A stretch of 64,000 nt of DNA, from the NCBI GenBank assembly GCA_025041175.1, contig JAKCFJ010000006.1, positions 155,326 through 219,325 of the forward strand, written 5' to 3'. The translations under genes were made by a program, and so were the position numbers. Positions 1 to 8,836 of this stretch are shown piece after piece. The notes beneath the pieces were generated by a model. That model was not told where the DNA came from, ran no database searches, and was given only the letters and a program-made list of their open reading frames with translations. Positions within the stretch are counted from its first letter, which is position 1. Each line of letters starts with the position of its first letter. This DNA is from Halobacteriales archaeon YIM A00010 (GTDB taxonomy: Archaea; Halobacteriota; Halobacteria; Halobacteriales; Haloarculaceae).

Positions 1-799
1 GATCCAGCGCATATCGTGCATCGCCGCCCTCTTGGGTCGCGTAGGCCGCACACAATTTGATCACATTCTCTCCAACAGCACCGTCTCGAAACGCGATCTC
101 AACCCGGCGTCCGATGATCATCCCGAGTTGATCTGCGTCATACCGTGAAAACACGATCTCACGCTCACAGAGTGACGACTTCACCTTCGAGGATAGATTC
201 TCTTTAAAGGTCACATCATTACTGATGCCGATGATGGCAGGCCACACCTGCGTGATCTTCTCGTTCGTTTTGGCACGAGGGATCTGATACAGCAGTCTAT
301 CGCGTGAACCGATGTTATCAACCTCATCGAGGATAATAAGAACGTACTGACGCGAATCGTCCTCTTCGTCCGGATTGTCGTTGGAGCCGAGCTGATCAAG
401 TGCGTCAAACATGGTGGAGTAGACTTGTGAACGTGGCAGCCCAGATCTCGGTAGGGATTTTGATGACGGCAAAATCGTATTCGCAATCTCGATCGCCACT
501 TGATAGGAGGACGTAAGGTCATCACAATTGAGCCAGATGCTTTCAACGGTAATATCGTCGTAGTTTGTGGCAGCTGCCGTTAGCGTGTCGATCTTATACC
601 GCATGCATTCTGTCTTGCCAAGCCCGGAGAGTCCATAGAGAAACGCATTTTGTGGCGGCTCCCGGTTAATGATCGGCTGGAGCGCGCTGTGGATCTCCTC
701 AAGCTCCTCATCACGTCCAAGAATCTTCTCCGGCTGATATGATTCATCAAGAGCGTCGGCATTGACGTACGGGGAGGACTTCCGACGAAATTCGTCCAT
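1..799 (-). CDS. orc1/cdc6: Orc1/Cdc6 replication initiator (3' part cut by window edge)
   Basis: AAA+ initiator that binds origin repeats and loads the replicative helicase. The reading frame is open from an ATG at 799 to the window start, about 266 codons, so the C-terminal part including the winged helix is missing. Visible motifs are Walker A GLSGLGKTEC near residue 60, Walker B VLIILDEVDN near residue 140, and a sensor-1-like GISND. The order and spacing match archaeal Orc1/Cdc6 (usually about 400 aa). An upstream ATG at 804 is in another frame. A TATA-like TTTTAAG (minus strand, 825-831) sits about 27 bp ahead of the start, which fits a leaderless mRNA. It lies next to the repeats at 822-1190, the normal arrangement for a haloarchaeal origin. 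Confidence 0.93.
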   Translation of the reverse strand, partial: MDEFRRKSSPYVNADALDESYQPEKILGRDEELEEIHSALQPIINREPPQNAFLYGLSGLGKTECMRYKIDTLTAAATNYDDITVESIWLNCDDLTSSYQVAIEIANTILPSSKSLPRSGLPRSQVYSTMFDALDQLGSNDNPDEEDDSRQYVLIILDEVDNIGSRDRLLYQIPRAKTNEKITQVWPAIIGISNDVTFKENLSSKVKSSLCEREIVFSRYDADQLGMIIGRRVEIAFRDGAVGENVIKLCAAYATQEGGDARYALD

Positions 800-821
800 G
801 ACATATCGTCACGTAGGGGTC

Positions 822-1190
822 ACTTAAAACCTTCGTTGCAGATAGGGGGTGAAATTGCAAATAGCCAGTTGTTTATATATCCCTTCTCCCCCCACTTTTG
901 CACATAGTGTCGCTGACGAACGGGAGGGATAGAATGCCAGCATCATTTATTACTTAAAACCTTCGTTGCAGATAGGGGGTGAAATTGCAAATAGTCAGTT
1001 GTTTATATATCCCTTCTCCCCCCACTTTTGCACATAGTGTCGCTGATGAAGGGTTGAAACACCGATAACGTCCATACCTCCAAACCAGTGTTGCAAATGG
1101 GTGAGTGGAGTTGCAGATAGGGGGTGAAATTGCAAATAGCCAGTTGTTTATATATCCCCTCTCCCCCCACTTTTGCACGTAGTGACGCTC
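822..1190. repeat. Origin-like repeats: three ORB-type units
   Basis: A unit of about 95 bp occurs at 822-916 and again at 952-1046, with a single internal difference (865 versus 995). A shorter third copy lies at 1110-1190. Each unit has a G-rich box of the type TTGCAGATAGGGGGTGA, then TTGCAAATAG, a TTTATATAT stretch, and an inverted C-rich box CCCCCCACTTTTGCAC. An extra box TTGCAAATGGGTGAG is at 1091-1105. Paired inverted G-rich boxes around an AT-rich core, directly upstream of orc1/cdc6, resemble haloarchaeal origin recognition boxes and an unwinding element. This is inferred; no replication data are available here. The TTTATATAT cores could also act as TATA boxes. Confidence 0.7.
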
Positions 1191-1357
1191 AGCGCCTTTC
1201 GGGGTAGAGTTTCCGGCCTCACCGAACGGAGGATCGGTATCTCGTTGAAGCACACACTTACGTGGGGGGTGAAGACCATCACACAAACGGCCATATTTTC
1301 TGTCAATAATCTATCTACGTTTGTTAGAACACATAGGGGCTGGCTTGCCGGTCCCTG

Positions 1358-1513
1358 CATGACGTAGCTACGTCATGGTGGCCTGCCACGGAGGCAGGCC
1401 ACCGGGCACGACTGCGGTCGTACCCTTGGGCGGGCTAGGCCCGCCCTACGGGACGTTCCGTCCTTTCGGACGGAACGCCCCTCCGGGGCGCGGCCGTAAT
1501 ACGGCCGCGCCCC
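1358..1513. other. Run of six consecutive palindromes/hairpins
   Basis: Six inverted repeats follow each other almost without spacers. They are a 20-bp perfect palindrome (1358-1377); an 11-bp stem with 5-nt loop (1377-1387/1393-1403); a 9-bp stem with one mismatch (1404-1412/1417-1425); an 8-bp stem with 3-nt loop (1428-1435/1439-1446); a 10-bp stem extended by three more pairs past a mismatch (1454-1463/1468-1477); and a perfect 13-bp stem with 3-nt loop (1485-1497/1501-1513). Stem sequences differ from one another, so this is not a simple repeat. It lies between the orc1-side repeats and the 3' end of repH. It could be a structured RNA, a DNA element extruding cruciforms or folding as single strand, or a recombination site. 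No protein is evident. Confidence 0.85.
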
Positions 1514-1888
1514 TAGTGATAACGGACTATGGTTGTGGTTTCCAATGCAGAACCATAAAAATACCGATTAGGGAGCTATACATACGATAGATCATCTAAT
1601 GCTTACGATCTTCCTATCCCAAAGATACCATACCAGAGGAGAGAACACTGACCTCCTTCCCGGTATACACGGCGAGGTTCTCGCCTCGACGAAAGGTGGT
1701 TTCGGAAGCAATCCAGGACGAGTCGGTTCCAAAGCGACTCTTCCTACGCAGCTCAGTCCGGCTTGCCGAGATATGTCGTTCGGACAGTATCGCCGTCACG
1801 CCACTTCCCCCACCGATAGGGACCGTGTGGACAGCCGTCGCAACCAGGCCCGCACGGGACCTTATAAGGCGATTGACCGGCGATCGAG
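1514..1888. other. Intergenic, no gene seen
   Basis: About 375 bp between the palindrome run and the stop codon of repH. Open frames here have no recognisable product and I see no strong repeat. Confidence 0.5.
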
Positions 1889-4800
1889 TCACGCTGGGAG
1901 TTGGGCCTGCACCGTCTCGGGCTCGGTACCGAGCCGAGAGGTCACCTCAAACGGGCCGTCAATCCACTCACCCGGACCATGCAGACTACCGCCTCCCTCC
2001 TTACCGAATAACCAGTAGATCGTGTCAATCCATGGCCTGAGCCACGGCCATCGATCGATAGCAGGCCGGAGATCCGGGGGCCAGCCCACGAGTCCGTCGG
2101 AGATCTCTGTGTCTGCATCGGCCGCATCGCCCAGCCCACGAGCTTCGATGAGACCGTGAACAACGTACCGAACCATCGACTGTCCGTCCTCACCGTCACC
2201 GTCAGGAAGGAACAACGGTCGAGGAGCGTCTCGATCACCGCATTCGTCACGGAGCGGGAGTGTCAGCCGGTAATACGTGGGTTTCCCTGGTCCTAGATCA
2301 TCGATGGCTAACAGTCCGATCGCTTCCAGAACATCCCGATGGTTGCGAATCGATTGCTTCGAGACGCCCGCTCTCTCAGCCAGTTCGCCGGTTGACAACG
2401 GTTCGGTCGCGGTCAAGAGTGTATACACGAGCTTCGACCGAGCGCTCTTGCGCCGTGACCCATCCTCGTCGGTATCGAGATTCGGGAGTAACGCCTCCGG
2501 ATCGAGCGTACTCAACGCAAATCGCACCTCATCAAGACGGATGTCTCGCTCGAAATCATGAGCGGACGCTAGCCCTGACAACGCCTCGGCGGTTCTGAAT
2601 ACGCTGTCGGTGAACGCGGCCAGCAACGCCGATGCTGAGCGGGTTAGCGTGAGGTCTTTCATCTCGCAGAGCCGCTCAGCGGCTTCATCGACGGTTGCTT
2701 TACGGGTCGCCTGGCCGATCGACAACTCCACGAGGAACGGCGTGTAATTCCGTTCACCCTCTTGGAGTTCCATCTCACCCGCTGTTTCGAGATCAGTCAA
2801 GTCACTCGCCCAGCGGTCGATTTCCGGCCCACGGAGCACCCACTGGCCGAAACACTCGCCCGTCGGATCAACGTCGTCGACGTTCGGACAGCCGAGCGAG
2901 TCGGCGCGGATCTCGTCATCGTCCTCGTACAAGATCCTGTGGGCAGGGTAGCCGCCATACCGGGAGACGACGGCGATGTGTTTGGCGAGCGTCTTCTGAT
3001 AGATCCGTCGACGATCAGGCCGACGCACGCTGTACCGGTCCGGAAACGTCCATTCTTGGGTCACCGACCACCCGAGCAGCTCGTAGATCCGCATCGCGGT
3101 CCCTGCGAGGCCGTGGGCTCGTTGGCAGACAGAGCGAGCGAGTGAGCTATCAAATCCGTCGTCCGTCCGGATCTGCGGCACATCCTTGATGATCCCCACG
3201 TACTCCGCGGTGAGTTCCTCACGGTAGTCCTCGCCGTTTGCACTCTGTTCGGGAAGACAGCCGAGTTGGTAGATGTTTCGCAATGCGGTTGTCGAAACGC
3301 CCGCTTCAAGCAGCTTCCCGAGCGGCTCGCCATCCTTGTCGAGATTGTCGGCGGTCAGGATCGTGTTCCGCAACAAGGGACCCAGTAAGCCAGTACAAAT
3401 CCGCGTCATGGTGAAGGCAGCAACCGGCGACGGTTGGAGGGATACCACGACCTCTTTCCGATCCTCATTATACCCAACCAAGCAATCACGCGGTTGCTCA
3501 CGGGTGGGAGCCGCTTCATCAGCGAGAGCAATGTCAGCACCGCTATTTTCGCCAGTACAAGACGCAACGACGGCGTGTTGATGAGCAGGAGGCAACCAAA
3601 AACACCGCGACCCAGGCGCATCATCATCCCCAGCGGGAGCGGTAGTGGTGGCGGTGCCGTCGGCGGTGCTGTCGGCGGCAGAAGCCGATCCCTTCCCCTC
3701 CTCCCGTGCTCGCGCTGAACACACGGACTTGTGGGGGGATTTTGGGGGGGCAGTCAGATCGCCAGTCGACGGCTCCGATGACTCCGCTTTTGAATCCGGA
3801 ATGGTCTCATAGTCGTCTAAGCGGCGCTGTGCGTGCCGTTCTTGTTCACGCAGATCGAGGAGCGCCTCGCCCGCTGGAAGCAGCTGCACGACCGCATCGG
3901 CGTTGAGCTGATCGACGCTCACGACGTCGAGCTCGCGGAGCCGGTCGACCCGTTTTTGGACGCCGTTCGCGGAGATCCCAAACTTCGAATCCTGCCGGAG
4001 CGCAGCGAACTGCCGGCGATTCGATGGAGCGCCAGCGAGTACCTCGAGCACCTCGAAGTACGCGTGCTCGGGGCCGAGCTCGGCCAGCGCGCGCTCGGCA
4101 ACATCCTGTGGAGAACCTGCTGGGCAACTCGCATCAGTCCGGTACGGATCTGGGGCCTCAGTCACACAGGCGGTCGGGAGATCGTCGGCGTGGTGGGCTA
4201 GCAGCTTCTTGGGGAGGATGCGACCGGGACAGACCAGCCGGATGTCGATCCCGACCGAGAGGTCAGTCAGGAACTGCAGAAACGTCTCGCGTTGGTTGCG
4301 CTGATAGTCCTCGAAAAACGCGTGCGAGAGCCGGATCGTGATCGTGGGCACAACGTCACAGGCGACGAACAGCGCGACCGGGCCGTTGATGATATCCGAT
4401 CGTTCGGTATTCCCGATCGGCGTTGCACCACCTAGTTGGCGCGTCAGCCGGACGATCGCAGCCCAGTCGTCGTCGGTCGGATGGCGTTTCAACGCATCGA
4501 GGAGATACTCGGCATACGCGGGGCTGTCCGCGCTTGCAGGAGCAGTCGCGCCACCGGCTTCAACGAGTGTCGCCCACGCTTCGCGGTATCCATCGCCACG
4601 CAGCGTGTTGAGCGCGTCGTGAAGCCGGTCGGGGAGCTGGCCGTCCCATGCCTGTTTCCAGAGCTTCGTTGGAGCGATCGGCGGCTTGATGAGTCGGGCG
4701 TCGGTCGCCTCGGGCAACGTTTCTGGTGTCGTGAGCGTGAGCCCCGCCTGTGCTGGGGCATCCGGCTCCGCTCGGTCGCTGAATGGCGTCGGGGTGGGCT

Positions 4801-5284
4801 CCGCGCTGGCGTCAGTCGGGGGGACACTCTCCTCGACGAGCTGCTCGAGCTCTCGTTCTCGGCGGTCGAGGTAGATCTCGGCGGCGTTCTCGAATTTCTC
4901 GTCTCGATCGAGAACTTCCTCGGCAGCACTCGCGTACAACTCCTGTTGGATCCACTCACTCCGCTCGATCGCTTGCTGGACGTCGGCCTCGTACAGCTCG
5001 TCATACCGCGAGAGATAATCCTCGGCCCACTCACCGAGAACAGCATAGTCGTCTTCACGATCGTACTCCTCGTGATGCCCCGCTCGTTGAGCAGCTACGC
5101 GTGCCCGGAGTTCGCAGATGGTGTCCTGGTCATCGGCCTGCGCGAGCGCGCGGAGCTGTTTGGTCTTCTGCGTCAAGCCACACTGTGGGCAGTCTGACGT
5201 CTCGTGCTCGTGGCGGTCAGCGATGATCCACAGCGATTCACACTCCGAACAGCCGACGACCGCAAAGCGGGGAGTGGCGCTCAT
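1889..5284 (-). CDS. repH: RepH-type haloarchaeal plasmid replication protein
   Basis: Large acidic protein of 1131 aa. The N-terminus carries a zinc ribbon, C12-x2-C15 and C32-x2-C35, followed by a charged helical stretch (about 40-170) and a low-complexity linker (about 500-560). A winged-helix-like segment near the C-terminus (LAERAGVSKQSIRNHR) suits DNA binding. The size, the N-terminal zinc ribbon and the C-terminal helix-turn-helix agree with RepH-like replication proteins of Halobacterium plasmids as I recall them; this is recognition from memory, not a search. Its position next to orc1/cdc6 and origin-like repeats supports a replication role. A broken second copy of its 3' end lies at 10301-10797. 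An alternative is another large DUF5817-type zinc-ribbon protein of plasmids. Confidence 0.65.
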   Translation of the reverse strand: MSATPRFAVVGCSECESLWIIADRHEHETSDCPQCGLTQKTKQLRALAQADDQDTICELRARVAAQRAGHHEEYDREDDYAVLGEWAEDYLSRYDELYEADVQQAIERSEWIQQELYASAAEEVLDRDEKFENAAEIYLDRRERELEQLVEESVPPTDASAEPTPTPFSDRAEPDAPAQAGLTLTTPETLPEATDARLIKPPIAPTKLWKQAWDGQLPDRLHDALNTLRGDGYREAWATLVEAGGATAPASADSPAYAEYLLDALKRHPTDDDWAAIVRLTRQLGGATPIGNTERSDIINGPVALFVACDVVPTITIRLSHAFFEDYQRNQRETFLQFLTDLSVGIDIRLVCPGRILPKKLLAHHADDLPTACVTEAPDPYRTDASCPAGSPQDVAERALAELGPEHAYFEVLEVLAGAPSNRRQFAALRQDSKFGISANGVQKRVDRLRELDVVSVDQLNADAVVQLLPAGEALLDLREQERHAQRRLDDYETIPDSKAESSEPSTGDLTAPPKSPHKSVCSARAREEGKGSASAADSTADGTATTTAPAGDDDAPGSRCFWLPPAHQHAVVASCTGENSGADIALADEAAPTREQPRDCLVGYNEDRKEVVVSLQPSPVAAFTMTRICTGLLGPLLRNTILTADNLDKDGEPLGKLLEAGVSTTALRNIYQLGCLPEQSANGEDYREELTAEYVGIIKDVPQIRTDDGFDSSLARSVCQRAHGLAGTAMRIYELLGWSVTQEWTFPDRYSVRRPDRRRIYQKTLAKHIAVVSRYGGYPAHRILYEDDDEIRADSLGCPNVDDVDPTGECFGQWVLRGPEIDRWASDLTDLETAGEMELQEGERNYTPFLVELSIGQATRKATVDEAAERLCEMKDLTLTRSASALLAAFTDSVFRTAEALSGLASAHDFERDIRLDEVRFALSTLDPEALLPNLDTDEDGSRRKSARSKLVYTLLTATEPLSTGELAERAGVSKQSIRNHRDVLEAIGLLAIDDLGPGKPTYYRLTLPLRDECGDRDAPRPLFLPDGDGEDGQSMVRYVVHGLIEARGLGDAADADTEISDGLVGWPPDLRPAIDRWPWLRPWIDTIYWLFGKEGGGSLHGPGEWIDGPFEVTSRLGTEPETVQAQLPA

Positions 5285-5516
5285 GCTGGCCCACCTCGAC
5301 AGCTATCGCTCATCAAATCGTTGGCGTGCGATGTGAGGCCGTATGTCAATGCGCCGGTCGTCGTGTAGGGGCTACAGCTCTCGTAGTCGGTCATGCACCG
5401 CGCTGCTGGCACGTCGACTCGATTTCAGAGCCGCTCAGTGCGCGCAGAATGATCGGGCGATGGCGAGCACCGTAGCTGTCACTCACCCAACCCAAATCAT
5501 TAAGCCGCCTCAGCAA

Positions 5517-5661
5517 GAAACCACAGGTATAACGACAGAACCGCCGGGGGTATCGGGTGGTGGGACACCCTTCGAACCCTGGCGGATTCCTGTGGTCTCT
5601 TGACGTGTGTAGTGTTGTCTGTGTGTTTTCGCCTAGCCTTCCCCTCCGCAGTCTTATAAAA
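5517..5661 (-). ncRNA. Candidate structured RNA or leader upstream of repH
   Basis: A nested inverted repeat spans 5517-5599. The outer arms are 5517-5527/5589-5599 (11 bp, one non-Watson-Crick position), the inner arms 5541-5549/5577-5585 (9 bp, one such position), and the apical arms 5555-5559/5566-5570. On the minus strand a TATA-like TTTTATAAG lies at 5653-5661, so a transcript starting near 5630 would read through the whole fold towards repH (start 5284). It could be a 5' leader of repH or a separate small RNA. The fold is seen in the sequence; transcription and strand are inferred. Confidence 0.4.
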
Positions 5662-5704
5662 CCGGGGGACCGTCCGCCGTGCGTCTGACGATTCCCCATG
5701 CTGA

Positions 5705-5926
5705 TCATGGTGCGTCCTCGTCGAGACGAATGGACCCATCTTGATAGCTCTCCCAGAGGTCAGTCGCATCCCCGGCATCGAGTCGCTGGTCACTTCCGGC
5801 GGTGAGGATCACGGTGTCGGCCTCGAGTGTCGTAATTCGACACGGGCCAGCGCGCACGTCGGTGATCTGTTCGCCTTCGGTGAGACCAGCGTCTCGACAG
5901 GCTTCGAGCGCGTTTTTGGGCGTCAT
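5705..5926 (-). CDS. Small hypothetical protein, last gene of a three-gene operon
   Basis: 73-aa acidic protein with no motif I recognise. Its start overlaps the stop of the upstream gene by four bases (ATGA), a sign of translational coupling in the run 6653 to 5705. It is mostly beta-prone and charged and shows no signal peptide or membrane segment. Function unknown. The operon lies downstream (in its own direction) of an open spacer and upstream of the repH leader region, so it may be a plasmid accessory unit. Confidence 0.6.
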   Translation of the reverse strand: MTPKNALEACRDAGLTEGEQITDVRAGPCRITTLEADTVILTAGSDQRLDAGDATDLWESYQDGSIRLDEDAP

Positions 5927-6315
5927 ACGCTCTCCTCCGCGTTCGAAGAACCGTGGTCAGCAACGGTCGCCTCGAACTCTTGGGGAGACATGTTCTTGAG
6001 TGTCGTTGCGAGTTGTGGCCCGCTCCCGCCGGTCGCTGCCGTCTCCTTGCCGTCGCACCCCTTGTACTGACAGCCCTCCCACGTCGGATCCAGCGATTCA
6101 TAGCGACTGAGTACCCACTTATCATCATCGCCCCCGGTCACGTGCTCACACCGGGGGGTGATCGCCCCGTCGTGAGCAAATTGATTGAGATCGACCCGGT
6201 GGAAGCAGCCGTGGGCGTACGGTGACAGGCGGCGACACACCAGTTCAGCTCCGCTCGCATCGACGAGTTGGCGCTGGCCATCGCGCTCGACGAGCCGCGG
6301 TTCACCGTCGATCAC
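5923..6315 (-). CDS. Hypothetical Cys/His-containing protein, middle gene of operon
   Basis: 130 aa, acidic and soluble. Scattered Cys and His residues (CRRLSPYAHGCFHR near 27-40, a Cys-Glu-His at about 56, and C-x3-KGC near 82) could form a metal site, but the spacing does not match a standard zinc ribbon. It overlaps the neighbours on both sides by four bases, so the three genes are probably translated together. I do not recognise the family. Confidence 0.6.
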   Translation of the reverse strand: MIDGEPRLVERDGQRQLVDASGAELVCRRLSPYAHGCFHRVDLNQFAHDGAITPRCEHVTGGDDDKWVLSRYESLDPTWEGCQYKGCDGKETAATGGSGPQLATTLKNMSPQEFEATVADHGSSNAEESV

Positions 6316-6653
6316 GGCTCATCACCTCCCCGTCGAGCCGTTCGGAAGGCTTCTATGGTCGTGTTTTCTGGTTCTTCCCGCTCGATCCGATACTCGTCGG
6401 GGTTATCCTTCTGGTACGGGGAGATCCCTCGTCTCGCCGCTTTTGCGATCGTCGAGCGAGGGAGAGCGTGTCCCTCTGGACAGCTAGGGATCCCGCTCGG
6501 TTGCCGCCGGTGGTTGCTATTAGGGTCCAGGAAAACTGCTCTCTGGAAATCGACTGCTGTCTTGCGCTTGGTCTGTTCTACTGTTTGTGGTCGGAGGTCA
6601 GCGTTACCGCTAAGGTATTCCGTGACCAATGTCTGGCTAGCTCGCTGTGACAT
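6312..6653 (-). CDS. Hypothetical protein, first gene of operon
   Basis: 113 aa, basic and glutamate-rich in its C-terminal half, without signal peptide or membrane segments. It begins the operon that continues with the genes at 5923 and 5705 through ATGA overlaps. No motif is recognised. The single C-x-x-G-H-like stretch (PSCPEGHALP) near residue 57 is too little to call a zinc finger. Confidence 0.5.
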   Translation of the reverse strand: MSQRASQTLVTEYLSGNADLRPQTVEQTKRKTAVDFQRAVFLDPNSNHRRQPSGIPSCPEGHALPRSTIAKAARRGISPYQKDNPDEYRIEREEPENTTIEAFRTARRGGDEP

Positions 6654-6986
6654 CGTTTTCCTGTCTTGGGTTCATCTTTCGATCGGTACGGTGACAGGAT
6701 GCGACAATCAGCGGGTGTGGCTCGAACAATCGGGGCTACCATCCCCGCAGCCCGTGAGGTGCCGAAACACCTTTGATCAATGGGCGTATATGTTCGACTG
6801 TGCGCTGAGCCAACAGCGCAGTGCTGATCGCCTGGGGGGTCCTGTCAGACGTTCACCCAGGTGATTTCCATTTTCAGGAAACCATCGCGTTAAAGACTCT
6901 TCTACCTCCCGGCCAATAAAACTATCCTTCGCATGCGTAAACTGGGAATGAGATAGTTGTTTGTGCCGGGGGGAGTTGTTGGATGT
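6654..6986. other. Spacer between divergent genes
   Basis: About 330 bp without a convincing gene. It holds a short perfect hairpin with 7-bp arms (TGCGCTG/CAGCGCA) around 6797-6817. Promoters for the operon starting at 6653 and the regulator at 6987 should lie here. Confidence 0.4.
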
Positions 6987-7292
6987 ATGCCGGAACCCAG
7001 TGACGACCTGCCACTTGCGTCGTGGTTCCATCCTGCTGATCGAGCACTGTTGCGTTTCTATGGAGGACACAGGGATGGGAAATTTGAATGTCCCCCTAGC
7101 CCGGCTGGTCGGAATGTGGACATCAGCGAAGTTCATGCTCGTGATCGTGTGCGAGTCCTGAGCGATGCCGGATTGTTCGAACAAACAAACACGAGCTACC
7201 GAATCACTGATCTCGGTTTGCGGTATGTCAGGGGAGAGATGTGCAGGGAGGACCTGGAAGCTCTTGATCCTGCTTCCGAGAACCACGGGTAG
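6987..7292 (+). CDS. Small winged-helix transcriptional regulator (PhiH1-repressor type)
   Basis: 101-aa protein starting at ATG 6987; an upstream in-frame start at 6957 adds only ten unlikely residues. The sequence fits a single winged helix-turn-helix: helix FHPADRALLRFY, recognition region RDRVRVLSDAGLFEQ, and a beta-wing TSYRITDLGLRYV. This layout is typical of short PhiH1-repressor-like regulators common on haloarchaeal plasmids and viruses. It stands alone, divergent from the operon at 6653. The target is unknown; control of the neighbouring operon is a guess. Confidence 0.7.
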   Translation: MPEPSDDLPLASWFHPADRALLRFYGGHRDGKFECPPSPAGRNVDISEVHARDRVRVLSDAGLFEQTNTSYRITDLGLRYVRGEMCREDLEALDPASENHG

Positions 7293-7553
7293 GCGGCTTC
7301 CTTGGGTTCGGCCTTCGATGCAGTCAGTCTCTGTCGGCGTCAGCGGTTCTCACCTAGCCATAATTCTCGGGGGATCGGTAATATTTTCACCGGCGTTTAC
7401 ACTGTCAAAGTGTGTGAAATTGATGCAGTCTTATTATCATATTTACCGGCGGTAGCGTGGAGTAGTTGACTTGGGAAAACTAGTTCCAGAGGGAAGATAG
7501 GATATCTCGCCTACGATGTGGGGTGATCTCGATCGCGTGATCCTTCAACAAGT

Positions 7554-8654
7554 TTATATTTTATTCTCTATTTCTGAGGTTGAATAAGCTTTTGCGCGGT
7601 AGGATTCGTATAGGTTGATGCCCCAGTCGACTAGTCGGTCGTTCGTGCTGACAACCATCGCAATTTGCTTCCCACTCCCAAATTCGTTGTACGCTCCGAT
7701 AGCGACTTTCCGATCGTCATAAAGTCCGATTCCAAGCGTGTGTGGATGGTCAAGCACCAATGGCTCGTAGTGCTCATATTTCGAATCACGGATCGCGTAT
7801 TGCAATTGGGGCTCTTCGAGGGCTTTGAGATACGTGGGCAGATCTAGGATTGCCTCGGCTTCAACGCCGAGTTTGAGAAGCCCGTGATAAGCGTGGAACA
7901 GGACTGGATTAAAAATGGAGCATAATGCTCGGAAGTGAGTGATCTTCCGATCGTAGAGCTTCAGGGCTGTCCAAAGCACTGACGAGGGCTTGGCGGGGGT
8001 GGAAACGACCAGATCAGCATCGGCCAACTCGTGAATTGGGAAGGTGGCATCGGCTGGCGAGAGCCGCTGGAGCCACGGTGCTTTTTCGATGAGTTGTTCG
8101 ACGCCGGTCGCCAGATCGCCGTAGGCATCTAGGACGCGTGTTCCATCGGATGTGATCTGCTGCTGTCGGCCGTTGTCCGTACTCCAGCCGTACTCTGAGA
8201 ACACGTCGAGGATACGCCCGACTGTGGGACGCGATGGGGAGCTATCAGCTGCTTGTTGCAATTCGCACATCCGGTAGGGACGTTTTTCAAGCTCTTTTAA
8301 GATTGCGACTGGATGCATAGAGCGGGTTAGATATGATAACTTTTCAATTGGAATGGATTGAAGACACGTCTCGATAACGTCCAGCAGCAATATGCCACCA
8401 GCGGTGAGCTCAACCCCCGCTTCATAGCTATTGGCCATTCCTCGATCGCGGAGGACTGCAAGATGGGTGGAGACCGCTTGTCGTGAAATGTCGGTCTGTC
8501 GGGCGATATCGGTCTGTGCGACTGGATTTGAACAGGCCTTGAGCTCCCGCAGTACCGTGAGACATGTTGAATCGACTGTCTCGTTGATCGTGTGACGCAC
8601 TACGAGGTCTTCGCCTGTCAGAGGGTTCTTAGCGTGTCGTTCGTGAGCTGTCAT
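7554..8654 (-). CDS. Transcriptional regulator with HTH and FilR1-like domain
   Basis: 366 aa. Residues about 30-85 form a winged helix (VAQTDIARQTDISRQAVSTH, recognition helix followed by LRDRGMAN), and a second HTH-like stretch lies near 110-160. The C-terminal half carries the Asp-rich ligand-type domain seen in archaeal FilR1-containing regulators (IHELADADLVVSTPAKPS, then a conserved GIGLYDDRKVAIGAYNEFG). It is transcribed divergently from the P450 gene at 8837 across a 182-bp spacer, so it is a natural candidate regulator of that enzyme. The inducer is unknown. Confidence 0.8.
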   Translation of the reverse strand: MTAHERHAKNPLTGEDLVVRHTINETVDSTCLTVLRELKACSNPVAQTDIARQTDISRQAVSTHLAVLRDRGMANSYEAGVELTAGGILLLDVIETCLQSIPIEKLSYLTRSMHPVAILKELEKRPYRMCELQQAADSSPSRPTVGRILDVFSEYGWSTDNGRQQQITSDGTRVLDAYGDLATGVEQLIEKAPWLQRLSPADATFPIHELADADLVVSTPAKPSSVLWTALKLYDRKITHFRALCSIFNPVLFHAYHGLLKLGVEAEAILDLPTYLKALEEPQLQYAIRDSKYEHYEPLVLDHPHTLGIGLYDDRKVAIGAYNEFGSGKQIAMVVSTNDRLVDWGINLYESYRAKAYSTSEIENKI

Positions 8655-8836
8655 AGATTTATTGTTCAGATAACGTTCTCTTCCGTCTGTTTCAAAGTGA
8701 CTATCGCATTTGATGATGATATATCTATGGATATTTGATGACCTAATACATTGGTTTAATAAATGTGGTCTCCTTGTCTGGTAGGTTGGCGTGTAACGCC
8801 AGTGGTTTTATTACGTCTATAACTGGAGGTATAAAC

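Noticed and set aside
822..1190. Possible CRISPR array
   Set aside because: Three long units of unequal spacing, no short repeat-spacer pattern and no cas genes in the window.
4436..5197. 253-codon open frame on the plus strand inside repH
   Set aside because: It is antisense to a well-supported gene and has no recognisable domains; long antisense frames are expected in GC-rich DNA.
5555..5600. Possible tRNA (TTCGAAC T-loop-like sequence at 5571)
   Set aside because: No acceptor, D or anticodon arm of tRNA geometry can be formed; the palindromes nest differently.
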